In this document: piece after piece, positions 1 to 11,900 of the stretch
Numbering within the stretch: position 1 is the stretch's first letter
How the letters are laid out: every line of letters starts with the position of its first letter
Source of the DNA: Sipunculus nudus
Lineage: Eukaryota; Annelida; Sipuncula; Golfingiida; Sipunculidae
Assembly (NCBI GenBank): GCA_026874595.1
Contig: CM049309.1
Span: 43,105,079 to 43,169,078 of the forward strand
Length of the DNA: 64,000 bases
Direction of reading: 5' to 3'
The notes under the pieces: generated by a model
Database searches by the model: none
What the model was told of the DNA's origin: nothing
Seen by the model: the letters and a program-made list of their open reading frames with translations, nothing else
Translations under genes and position numbers: made by a program

Positions 1-2560
1 CCTGGTAATGACACTGAATTCAAATGAACATTTCTTACTTGCGCGTTAAACACAAGGGACCCACCCTCTCAATGGGAAAGTCGTATCTCAATATTCCCAT
101 TCTCAGGCAAGACTTTAAACGTCATACCAAAGGTTAAATGACTGAAACGTCAAAGGTATATGAAAGACTTGCCTTCAACATATTGCGCTCTGCAGCTTAT
201 ATATGTAGAAAGTTAGAATTGGTCACCGATACCAGGCACTGAGCGGACCCCGCCATTTGCATTAAGTACCCGTTTGCTTTCGTGTCACAAAACCTGTGTA
301 CGGTCAGTTTGAATAAATGTAGTCTGTCTTTACTTATACGTTTACACATTTAGAAATGGTCAACGTTGTCATTAACTTCTTCAGCAGGTCAAAGTTATAA
401 AAGTCTTGCTAAGCATACTGTTATTAAACTGGCACTAACTAAGAATGTTGCAAATGGCCATTAGTTTCATTGTATGGTAAAGACCCTTATCGGTTTACAC
501 AAACACTACAGCTTCCAAAATTCAACTGATTCAATGTTAAATATATTGCGATGTTCTTTTTATGAAAAAGAATCAACGACGAAATGGTCACCAAACATCG
601 GGCATTAAAGGCGTTCCCTCGCTGGTTTTAGACTCCTTTTTTATTTTACGTGTTGCTGTGATTTAGCCGTTAACATGGTGTATTGCTTTACTGTACCAAT
701 AATATACTGGTTACAATCAGACGGGAAAATTGAATTGGCCTTTTATCAGCCAGTCAGACCAGTACACCGTGGCTGTTTGATTGTCTAATCAACAAGCCTG
801 TCAGTAACGCCTGAGTAATGGACCGAGAGAAGTTACACCTGACCGAGGCCTTCCCAGCATGCCAAGCGCGGTCGTATGTCCGTCCGTTTTACAGATCTAT
901 TGACAAGCCAAACGCCGATAATAAAGGAATCACGCCTGACGTCTGCGAATGAATAGAACAATTGATAATGACAGGCAAGAAAAATGTTGTTTACCACAAA
1001 ATAGAAATAAAAGCTTGCATAAACTTATCACAGAGCAGAATTCTTCTGCCAAAGCCCATGCTTAAGTAAGCTAAAAAAAAAATGCTATGTAATTACCCTA
1101 TGGATTGTTGGCATTAATTTTGAAACCCATCGTCTTTCATAGCCGGCGCCATTTTGCTAATTAGCTCAGAGCGTTCATGCTTGGGTAAACCAAGGTTATT
1201 ATGTCATTAGATGGAGAGAGAGAGAAAGAGAGAGAAAGAGAGATTGTGTGTATCAGAGATAGGGGGTATTATTCTGATTCCGGGTCACAACAAGATCTTA
1301 TTATGTTTAGAATAATTGTCAATATTAACATAACATAAACAACCAAGGGTAAAAGACTCTTTAAAACAGGAAATTATTCTTCATATACTGTTTATCTTGT
1401 CTCACCCGGGCGATATTTATTAAACATTTAGATTTATCAATCAGACCTTGATTTATTTATCAGCTAATAAAGAACCAGCTGAATGATGACGTGCATTTTT
1501 CCTTTTCTTATATTAAAAATTATCCTTTAAATACCATATATGAAGATCACCTTAAATCATGCTATAAGCCATTCATGATTTTGTAAAGCAAATCGAATAT
1601 GAATTTCGACTGAAAACATTGTGATATGTTTGTTTGAAAACATTGTGAGATGATTGTTTCAAAATCCAATTCACCTCACGCATTTATTGTAGTTAACTTC
1701 CATTGAACTCACACTCGTGTGCCTCAGGCGTAGACCCTATGTTAAACAGGTCAATTCCTCTAACCCTTATAGTATGTATTTATCAATCAAAATCTCAACA
1801 ATGCTTTGCATGCTCCTTCGCTTATGGATCATCACAATCCAGTTAAAAGACATCTAAAGAAACGTTGCTTTTAAGCCAACCGGAGCAACTTCCCTTTTTG
1901 TTTTGAAATGTTTTTATGTTCTTTTTGTTTACTTGAAAACACGTGACGAATTCATGTTGAATATACTTCTGTCCCCCCTGGCTTAACAAAGAGAAATGTC
2001 ATAACCTATTTTGACATAAAGTTGTGTCACCAAGGGGCCTGGAACGGAGCGGGGTCAGTGGAGTACATTTATCGGTCCGTTTCCGTCAAATTTCCTTGGA
2101 GGTGTCGCACCACCCTGCGTTTTCCATTTAAGCGCAAGTATCTGTTACGGCCTTGTTTATTAGCCCCCGGGGAAAGATCCACGTACATCGCTTTATCACA
2201 TCAGACTCTTTAAAAATGCCATGGTGTTGTCCACTTTTTTATCGTCATCAATCCGGGGCGCCGTTTTAGTTTCAATTTAGGAATGGGCAAAAACCTGGTT
2301 CTTGATAATGTATATGTCTCTCCTTGTCTGAGGAGAATTTTATTCTGCATTGAGCGATCTGTCAAAGGAAATATGGGCGTATCAGAGAAGCTTTGGGCCA
2401 GACGCCTGGGGATTGAGGACAATAAATACTATTATCTCTCAGATAAAATACGCAAAATACACACTTGGGTAAGACTGTTTCGTAGGACAGGTCTTTGTTC
2501 AAAGTCAGAGGCCAAGCTGCATTTTATGTCAGAGATGTACAATGTTAGACCTTGATATTG
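1..2560. other. Non-coding stretch, left edge
   Basis: I see no recognisable gene here. Open frames are short (63-90 codons), lack domain signatures and have no convincing splice context. The only simple repeat is a GA-rich run at about 1212-1244. An upstream exon of the NIT-type gene at 4892 must lie somewhere to the left, here or outside the window, but no exon could be chosen with confidence. Confidence 0.5.
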
Positions 2561-2609
2561 CATTAATACAGTACCAGAGTGCAGCCCATCTGACTGATGC
2601 AGACTCATT

Positions 2610-4130
2610 TTTCAACATCTTAGTCGTCCTCGTCATCATAATTCGCACCATTGTCGTTGTCTGTGTAATGATTTTTAGAACCATCAACTTCGTAATAACA
2701 TCATACGTGTTTACACCCTTGTCAACATTATCCGTGTCCTCATTGTCGTTGTCCTCGTCATCAATATTCACATTATCTTTGTCGTTGTCCTTGAAATGAT
2801 CATCAGCATCATCAGCGTCGTCGTATTTGTCATCATGATTAATTTGAGTAATAGTCATTGAAATTTCTCCACTGTCCACGTCCCCGTCATCATTATTCAC
2901 ATCATCTTTGTCGTTTTCCGTTTAACGATCATCATTATCATCACAGTCGTCGTACTCGTCATCGTGATTAACATGAGTAGGTGTCATTTGAATATCTTCA
3001 TTTTTCACGTCCTCATCATCAATATTCACATTATCACAGTCGTTGTCAGTTTAACGATCATCAGTATTATCATCGTCGTCGTCCTCGTCAAAGTGATTAA
3101 TATGAGTAAGTGTCATTGTTCTCGTCCCCGTCATCATTATTCACATCATCATTGTCGTTTTCCGTTTAACTATCATCATTATCATCATCGTCATCGTCAT
3201 CGTGATAAACATGAGTAAGTGTCATTGAAATGTCTTCATTGTCCTCGTCATCATTATTCACATCGTCATAGTCGTTGTCCGTTAAACGATCATCAATGTC
3301 ATCATCGTCGTCATCGTCATCGTGATAAGCATGAGTAAGTGTCATTGAAATGTCTTCATTGTCTTTGTCATCATTATTCACATCATCACAGTCGTTGTCC
3401 GTTTAACGATCATCAGTGTCATCATCGTCGTCGTCACCGTCATCATGATAAACATAAGTAAGTGTCATTGAAATGTCTTCATTGTCCTCGTCATCATTAT
3501 TCACATCATCATAGTCGTTGTCCGTTTAACGATCATCAGTGTCATCGTCGTCGTCATCGTCATCGTCATCGTGATAAACATGAGTAAGTGTCATTGAAAT
3601 GTCTTCATTGTCCTCGTCATCATTATTCACATCATCACAGTCGTTGTCAGTTTTACGATCATCAGTATCATCATCGTCGTCGTCACCGTCATCGTGATAA
3701 ATATAAGTAACTGTCATTGAAATGTCTTCATTGTCCTCGTCCTCATTATTCATTTCATCACAGTCGTTGTCAGTTTTACGATCATCAGTATTATCATCGT
3801 CGTTGTCCACGTCAAAGTGATTAATATGAGTAAGTGTCATTGTTCTCGTCCTCGTCATCATTATTCACATCATCATAATCGTTGTCCGTTTAGCGATCCT
3901 TAGTGTCATTATCGTCGTCGTGATCGTGACTAACATCATAAGTTGTCATTGACTTTTCGTCATTCTGATCGTCCTCCTCATCTTTATCGACATCATCGTT
4001 TCCTTCATTGTCGATATAAACTTCAGCATTGTCGTCATCTTCGTCATCGTTATCAACATCATCGTCGTCCTTTCCACTGGAATGATTATTCACATCACCA
4101 TCGTCGACCTTGTCATCACTACCATGCATG
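2610..4130. repeat. ~120-bp minisatellite rich in GTC/ATC triplets
   Basis: About ten imperfect copies follow one another. The shared core GTAAGTGTCATTGAAATG recurs near 2848, 2976, 3105, 3216, 3338, 3463, 3588, 3711, 3833 and 3942, giving a spacing of 110-129 bp. Each copy also carries a run of CATCGTCGT triplets and a block reading GTCGTTGTCCGTTTAACGAT. Read on the minus strand the triplets become long Asp runs, so open frames of 71-123 codons appear. They change register between copies and have no start context, so I treat them as repeat by-products. Copies are best preserved in the middle (about 3200-3720) and decay towards both ends. Confidence 0.85.
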
Positions 4131-4246
4131 TACTACTATATTTAACCCTTAACGAAGTTACAGCAGGGCATTTGTTTTCAGTCATTCTGTTTGTGTTTGT
4201 CCGCCATATATCTGAAGTTATCTTAAATGGATTTGGATAAAATATT

Positions 4247-4256
4247 ACACACACAC

Positions 4257-4317
<61 letters not shown>
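4247..4317. repeat. (CA)n-(TA)n microsatellite
   Basis: A short CA run leads into about 29 AT dinucleotides. Confidence 0.95.
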
Positions 4318-4319
<2 letters not shown>

Positions 4320-4891
4320 TCGGCAGTGAGGGCATCTGGTTGGTGATTAAAGTCTGTTGTATATCCCCGTGTATTTTATAGAACTGCGATCATTGTTAAT
4401 CTTTGGGGCGAAGTGTGAAGTCTGGCTTTTAGTGAATTAAACATATTAAACATTATCAAATTAAATTAGATCATACACATTTTGTACTCATATTTATGAT
4501 TTTCATGTACTTTTTATGTGCATTGTTTTAGAGTATAATTTCATTACTGAAACGCTTTATAAAACCAATAAATGTAGATATAAAATTTGAAAATTCATGA
4601 ATTTACATAGTGCGTCAGCTTACAGCAGTATGATTCTGTAGATTGATCTGTATATGTAATTCATGACAGGAAAAGCACTATACACGTGGGATACAATATA
4701 CAATTTCATTTATTTCTCATTTCATTAAATATTTTCCAGTGTGCTTAATTGAATTTTTATAAGAATTTTTATAAATGATATCTATCAATATTATATATTT
4801 TCTATTATCATTTACGTACATTATATACATAGTATTTTTTTTATTCCAGTAGCCTGAAGGAAAGTTCACGCTATTTTTTTTTATTTTGTAG

Positions 4892-5907
4892 ATTTAACGG
4901 GACTTTATATAACCGGAAGAACAAACGACGTACAGTATAAATGGAAAGATAAATTAGATGTAGCAACAAGGGTAACGGACAAATCAGTGAGCAGCATGGG
5001 CAGATGGCCCGGTTCTACTTCCGCCGGATATTTGTACCCCTCGCGCATGCTCTTTAAGGCTGTGCTGCGAGGTCACCGGGGAAAACCGAAAGAAGATGAC
5101 GTATTTGTATCGGAGATTCAGTTCTTTATAGACGCCATATCAGACATGGCCGCCCGAGCCACTGAGGGACCTTCTACAGCTGACAAAATACGAAAATGGC
5201 TCACAGCCTACGGTAATTTGCTAATAGCAGCCAATTTTTTAGGTGCTGAACAGACGCTGTGTAGTATTCTTTATTCCGTCATCTGTTTTAGCTACCAGGA
5301 GACGTATTTTTATTTAAACGTATCGTATAGCGCCGAGGCGGCATTTCGCACGTATCGGAGACTTTACCCAGGGGACAGGGACGCCGATTGGAGAACCCTG
5401 GATCACTCCCGGTTTTTCCCTTCGCTGACATTGTGTCGAAGAGAGGTGTTTAATGATCGTTATCACCAAGGACTAACCATTGACCCGTCCCTTTGTAATT
5501 ACTCCCGCAGAAATGAAACACGTTTCAGCGAGGTGAACAGTTTCATAGCCGCTGAGAACGACACCATTGTGAAACACATTCTGCCCCTATTGGAGGCAGA
5601 AGTGGACGAGGCTTTGTCTGTATACACGTTAAATACTATTATACTAGGGGCCCTAGGCTGTTACTTTATATTAATGCATCTTCTTCGCTGCAGTTGTATT
5701 ACTTGTACAAGGAGGAAACGACAGCTGCAAAACCGACGTCCCTCGGACGCAGATGAGAGTGTTCAGGAACCGCTAGCTATCAAACCACCAAGACCCCCTG
5801 ATGAGGTCAGAAATCACGTGACTTTCTCAGATCACGTGCAGACGGATACTTATATTGCCCGTAGAAACTACACAGATTTAGTTCCCATAAAGGTAGCCAC
5901 GGTTTGA
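4892..5907 (+). CDS. Last exon of a NIT-domain-like single-pass membrane protein (short cytoplasmic tail)
   Basis: This is a terminal exon, not a complete gene. A pyrimidine-rich acceptor ending TTTTGTAG precedes 4892. The frame is open from there (phase: two bases, then 337 codons) to TGA at 5905-5907, and the first ATG (4996) is internal. Residue numbers count from the codon at 4894. The ectodomain (about 1-240) resembles the NIT four-helix sensor fold found in bacterial sensors and in some invertebrate receptor guanylate cyclases. It opens with LTGLYITGR, where the first NIT repeat has its conserved ERG-like start. The second repeat carries FLGAEQT at 115-121, followed by the usual FxxxxYFYLN stretch. 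N-glycosylation sequons at about N142, N202, N207 and N222 support an extracellular side. A hydrophobic segment (about 243-265) is followed by Cys/Arg/Lys (CSCITCTRRKRQ), as expected inside the membrane. The remaining ~65-residue tail has no kinase-homology or cyclase domain. The N-terminal exon with the signal peptide is missing. The fold call rests on pattern recognition only; the membrane topology is firmer. Confidence 0.65.
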
Positions 5908-8900
5908 AGAGTAGCGATATTTTTTTAAAGCTCATTTTATATTGTTGTCGGCTTATTTATGTCAACTGTTAACAAATTGCTAAAGTAAAGAGTGTACTAC
6001 TGCCAGAACTAATTATGCACTGCCGTTTGTTGTACCCCAGGTGTCATTTTCCAAAGGAAATAAGATCACAAAAACTTTATAAAAACCATTTTTTTTCAAA
6101 TTCCTCCTCATAGGATTTTCTATATAGAACTCGTTTGTTATACTTCCTTTTTTAAATTGAATATGATATGTCCCTTCATGTTGACCACGATTTGAGTGTG
6201 CGTGGCTGGTTTCTGGTTGGTATACTTAAACTATGTGTACGGTGTTCATGTTTGATCGGAAAAGAAAATCTGTTTAGTGAAAAAAATATATGCTGTCTGA
6301 AAGACAGAGTGACAAGAGCCTGGAGTGTTCATGTTTATTTTGTCTGCTTCATAAAGAATAGCCGCTATGATGATTTAATAAGATTGTTTAAAGATATCAC
6401 CTAGAGACGAAACGCACAGACGGCGGCCGACTGATTTATCGGACCCGCAGCACCTATACAATAGTCGGGGTAAGCCATAGATCATAACGGATCAACAAAT
6501 CTAGAGCCCTAATTTACTTTCCATTTTCTATACCGAATTGCTACGGAAAGCTGTGTAATCAGAGCCGACTTTATTTCCATGGCAACCATCGTCTTGGTGA
6601 CCACGCGGTATTCCCTGCATCGCGCCTTTTATTCCTGGCGTGGCGGCTTAGTTCCAATAATGGGATTAATTCCTGGGATTTTATTGATAAATCTCGGAAA
6701 AAGTTGGGACTTGTGACAAAAAGTTCGCAGATACTAAAACTTTACTTCCCCGATGTACAGATGTAAAGCTTAATTGATTGCATAATCCTTCTTTCTATCT
6801 GAACTTTATTTCAACACTGCATTAGCTGCAGCATAGAGAAGACTCACTTAAAATGACTAGGAGGATTCATTTGATAATGTCCTTGAGGTAGCTTTTCCTG
6901 GATATGGCTAAAAGATCTTGAAAATAATGTGGAAAATAACACTACTGATGTAAATTGGACAAGAACGAACCCGGGAATTCTATTGAAGAAATATATTATG
7001 ATTCATGAAGACAGTGGTGGTTGTGATAAGAATACAGTATTTGTTTCTTTATGTAGCGGTTCTTGAAAGTGGTGTCAGGTTTCGGACCCAGCTGGACGCT
7101 CTGTTTAAATTGATAAATTGTAAAACATGACGAAATTTGAAGACTTGACATCCAGTAAAATAAACCAATAAAGGACTTCACCAGATGACTAGTATAAATT
7201 GTTGTCACGAAAACTTTGTTTTTTTGGAACTTATGGTATTAGCACTATTTTCACACCACAATCGGCCCCACCTGCCGTGACTTAAGAGATTTCCTCTTGT
7301 GGCCACATCGTTCTGCCAGCCTTGTTAACAACTGCTTTTAGTTAATTAATATTGAAGTTTTGATCAATTTCAATTTTACGTTACGCTTAATAATGAAGTA
7401 CAGTATGACAAAGTGAAGAAATCTCCTATTTATTCTTCAGATGAAATGAATCAATTTTTAGTAATTATGCAATGTTTTAGGTCATCATTCACTCTGGTGC
7501 TTCCGGAATTGTACCGGTCTAGCCACGTATAATGATTGGCTGTGTTCTCTGATAGCGACAGACTAAGTTAGCCAGAACAAAGCAGTATGGCTAGGAGGAG
7601 ATCATCACATCGCCCGGCAGTATCAATAACTTGTGCAGCTGGACCTGAAAGCCCCTTGAATCGCTGATTGAACTCGACGCCCTTATCTCTGGAGTCTGCC
7701 ACTCATTACTGCCGCCCGCCCTTCACTCTTTATGGCACAATGCATAAAGTCGCTCCCCTGTTATAGATTCGGACTCTGCCGGCGGTAACTGTATACTGTA
7801 TTCGTATATCAACCACATTTTGCAGACAATTTCATATATACCGTGGTATGAATCAGACGAGAACGTCCGTCAACCATAAATTTTCTCCCTTTAATTTTTC
7901 ATGTTCAATCTATCTTACTGGTTGAGATGAAAATGCTTGGGTAACATTACATTTTGACCATCCATCATTTGGAAATTCTATCTGAAGCTTACAGGATATT
8001 CAGGTCTCAATTAACCCGCTTCTGGCGCGTTGTAATATGGAATGGTTTGCACCTTTTTGCGTTAATTATTCGTAATATTGGGATCGCAACTGGATTTAAT
8101 AAGTCATTTGCAGTTGAAATCCAGGATATTCAAGCCACGATATGCTTAATAATAACCAGTTAATTACAAGGTCATCTCATGGCTTCATATAGTTTGCTTC
8201 GGTATTTGGCAGCCAATTTTAACGGTCACTGAAACAATATTTTCACAGGCAATTTGTTATTTCGTTCAAATAAAGGCGTTAGCCAGTTATCCGAGCATGT
8301 GGTCCGCTACACATAAAACGAGAAAAATGTCTAAGAAACACATATTTTAAAGGTAAGTTTCAAGTATATAAGAACAAGATGTTCTCCTGTAGATAACCCC
8401 GAAAGCTTCCAGAAGGCACAAATATATTATTTATTCATTCAGCTGGGGGTTTAGCACTTGTTTGATTGAATTTAGCCATTACCTTTTGTCCTAACCACTT
8501 GCTTGATTGAATCTATGCCTTGTATTTTGATGTTATGTGGGTAGCAAATGCACCGATATAGGACATAAAAATGCCAACATTTTGCAAATTAGATTTCCTA
8601 GATACAGGGAAATTTGCTAAATTATCTTTGCAAAACGTGGTTACCAAATATAAAATAAGAAATAAAGCAAACCAAGAAAAAAAGGCTATTAAAAAGTCAG
8701 AGGAAAACGTAGTGGATAGACAAATGTAGCTAAATTTCCAGGGACGGTTTTAGGGGGCTGCAGAGGGGCGCCACCACCCTATTTTGGGATTAAAAATCTG
8801 GGAAATAGTCAAATAAGCGCTTAACACAAAAATGCAGAGCCAGATTTGGCATCATGATGCAGTTTAAACTACCCCAGATTTCGCCAATACTTTTCTATAC

Positions 8901-11900
8901 TATGTGAGGAGGAAATCGCCTCCCTTACCCCGCCACCTCCCCGTCCCCTGCGCCAACTTTTCCAAAAACCTGTAGCCGCCAAAATATCGTTGAATATCTA
9001 TCAGTAGGTTTGATGCAAACAATTCGACGATTTGACTTGAGCCTTATTCTTTTTAAGGAGGATTTTTTTACGTCCCCCCCCCCCTAAAATATAAATGTTT
9101 ACACTTACAGTAAGTGTGAAGCTAAGGCCTGCCATTAACCTTTGCTTGGCTATACGGTAGCACATCTCAGCCGTCTCATACTTAAATAAAACAGGGTTTT
9201 CATGTTTGTCTTTTGTAGTGACTGATTTATTTATCGTCTCTTTTGTAGCAGCTGAGTTATTTTACCCGTCAAACATCGTATCTCAGAGATAAGATTTTTC
9301 CCAAGAAAAGATAACAACATGAGGGATATTTAATCAAATAAAAGCATCAACATTGATTTTGCAAAACCGACATCCGATGTGTGTGTACTCCCGTGATATC
9401 ATTATAAGATATCCCCGCTATAGTTTTTCTGTTATTTCCTCCGGGTCATATGTATATAATTATTTATTACATAATTTCCCTTGGTATTATAAAGTTTTTC
9501 TTGCCCTCTTTTTGTTATTCAACGGTGAATCAGCACATCTGATACGGTTTTACACTCTTGGGGGGCTCCTTTCATGGGGACTGTAATTCTTCTGTCAGAC
9601 TGACGGACCGCGTTTTTCCCGTACAACATCCTCTTGCCAATCACCTTAAAAGAAAACTATGAATACCCAAGGAAGAAAAGACATACAATATTTCTATTCT
9701 TACTCAAAATCAGGTTTACCTAACAATGTCAAAATTAGAAGCATACTTTAGCATACATTTCTTGTAAAAAGTTTAAATTTGTTAATCTTAACGTGGTATT
9801 TTTTTTATTAATTGAAAGCGAAGAATATTGTTTCGAGAACGTTTAACGAATAGTCAGAAAAATCGATATAAATCCCATTTATTTATAGATTATTGGAAAG
9901 AAAAGAATATATTTTCGGATAAATTGACAGTAGGAAGTCTCGCTTGCTACTACTTTAAGATGAATGAGCAATTTGTCTGATCTGTTATTTCTGAGTAGTT
10001 TCTCTGTGGTACCAGATCAGCCACCTTCATTAATATCAAGAAATGGATAGAGCCGTTGGTTAAACAAGAACCAAGAAACTAAAAGGAAAAGTGAATGAAA
10101 AAGGCAGCAAAAGTAAAGAAGAAAACGAGAAATAGTTCGGAAAGTCCTGCATGGTCAGTAATTAACTAATTTGAATGAGCAAAGGCTTGGCTGTTGTTTT
10201 ATGTACACATGTACCTTACATGCGGACATCCTGTATTTGTCCTTAGCATAATATCCCTTTTATACAATCGTTATTAAGGAAATATTTTTCTTTACATTAA
10301 TGTTGTTAATTCTCTTCAATATATTTGTATAAATTACAAATTGGATCTTATTCTAATTTAATGATTCTCTGAAGCTACAAATTGAGATAAAGACAAGTAT
10401 ATAACTGTCAATACAAGATATGCAAAAATCATTTTCAAGATTTCAACATTTATGAGAGCGCTGATGGAAAATTCTAGGAACCTTAACAGTTAACTAAAGT
10501 AAATTTCCATAGGTACAATGGAGATATTCGATAATTTTAATAAATCTCTTTTTAGATTGCCTACCATGGCATACTGGACTCTACAAGCAGCGCCATATCA
10601 AACAAATATTGATATTGAAACCGAAATATATATTGTAAATCTGAGCGGCACACGGTGCATGTGGTATTCCTACAGTGCTGACCCTTCTGAAATAGAGGTC
10701 ATAGTAACAAGACCACACTCCGACACAAAGTGTTATTATAATCCATAGAACGCCAGCTTCACAGAATGCAAGAATATAGCCTACAAAGAAAACCGGTTAA
10801 CGAAAATATAAAGCCAACCTTAATTTGAAAACTGCTTTATGTTCAGTCGTGAGACTTTTCCATTTCAGGTGCGTTACAATATCCCTAATGTATACAACCT
10901 CTATACATATAACATCTTCAAAAGTATACCAGAGATTCGCTACGAAGATGGATTGAGGGTCTGTATTAATAAAATAATAAACCGGAAATGACGCAGTTAA
11001 CCTATGTTACATCGGTTTTTTTTAAAGAAAGCCTTTCAATTTTACACCCGCTTACAATGTATGTATTTATACAGGTTTCTTTTTTGTATAAAGGTTAAGG
11101 TACATACTTATTTTAAAACATTTTATTGCCGTAATTTATGGTCGTATGTTTTAATAGTGAACGCATTAAATGATTAAAGTAGAGGTATTCTTCAGATGGT
11201 TCATTCATGCATTTTTATCAGTTTCATTCATACATCAAATGGAATCCTTGTGATCCATTAGTCACTTCCGAAGTTACCTCACATAAGTTACATAATGACG
11301 TGTACCTTTGGCCTGGGTAGCTGTAGCTGTCATTTGAAACATGTTAGGAGCAAACAGGGAATTTAGAACATAAATCCCCCAGAGTCTATATCATCTTATT
11401 ATCAAATAAAGATTATCCCCATTCACAAGAATCGTCCTGGCAGAAACAATTCTAGCCTCTGTGGAATACAGACTGACAAAGCGGTAAATTTGGCTATAAA
11501 AAACAAAGTGAAACATACGACTAACAAGGGACCGAGCTCTACTATAAAACCTGTAATAATTTAGGCTGAAGTACTCGTAGAGTGTAGCTTTGTCATGGTT
11601 ACCTGACTCCAGCGACACATTCTTGTCTGGACAGTGGTGTGGAACATTTAGTAGTTGTCATTTTTCTACTTCCTCAGTCTTTTGCGTCTGCTTCTTTTGC
11701 AACACTGGTATTCAGTAAAATTATGATACAGTGAAACCCCTCTAGAGCGGACAGTCACGTTATAGCGGGGTGTCCGCCCCAGAGGGGGTAGGGCCCTGCT
11801 GTTGAAAGATGTCCGTGTCTAGGCGACGGACTTAAATTTCTGAAAAACTGCTTTTATTTTTTATGAGGCTGTTTTATGAATTATTTATTGGTTCATTTAC

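Noticed and set aside
1160-1195. Upstream exon of the NIT-type gene ending ...GAGCGTTCATGCTTGG|GTAAAC
   Set aside because: The phase would fit, but the expected ERG motif spacing is wrong and the 3.7 kb gap leaves too many alternatives.
2529-4129. Asp-rich minus-strand open frames of 71-123 codons
   Set aside because: They lie wholly within a tandem repeat whose unit length varies by non-multiples of three, with no start or splice context.
4987-4989. GTG as start of the NIT-type protein
   Set aside because: The frame is open upstream to a splice acceptor at 4891/4892 and the NIT-like sequence begins there; GTG is just an internal Val codon.
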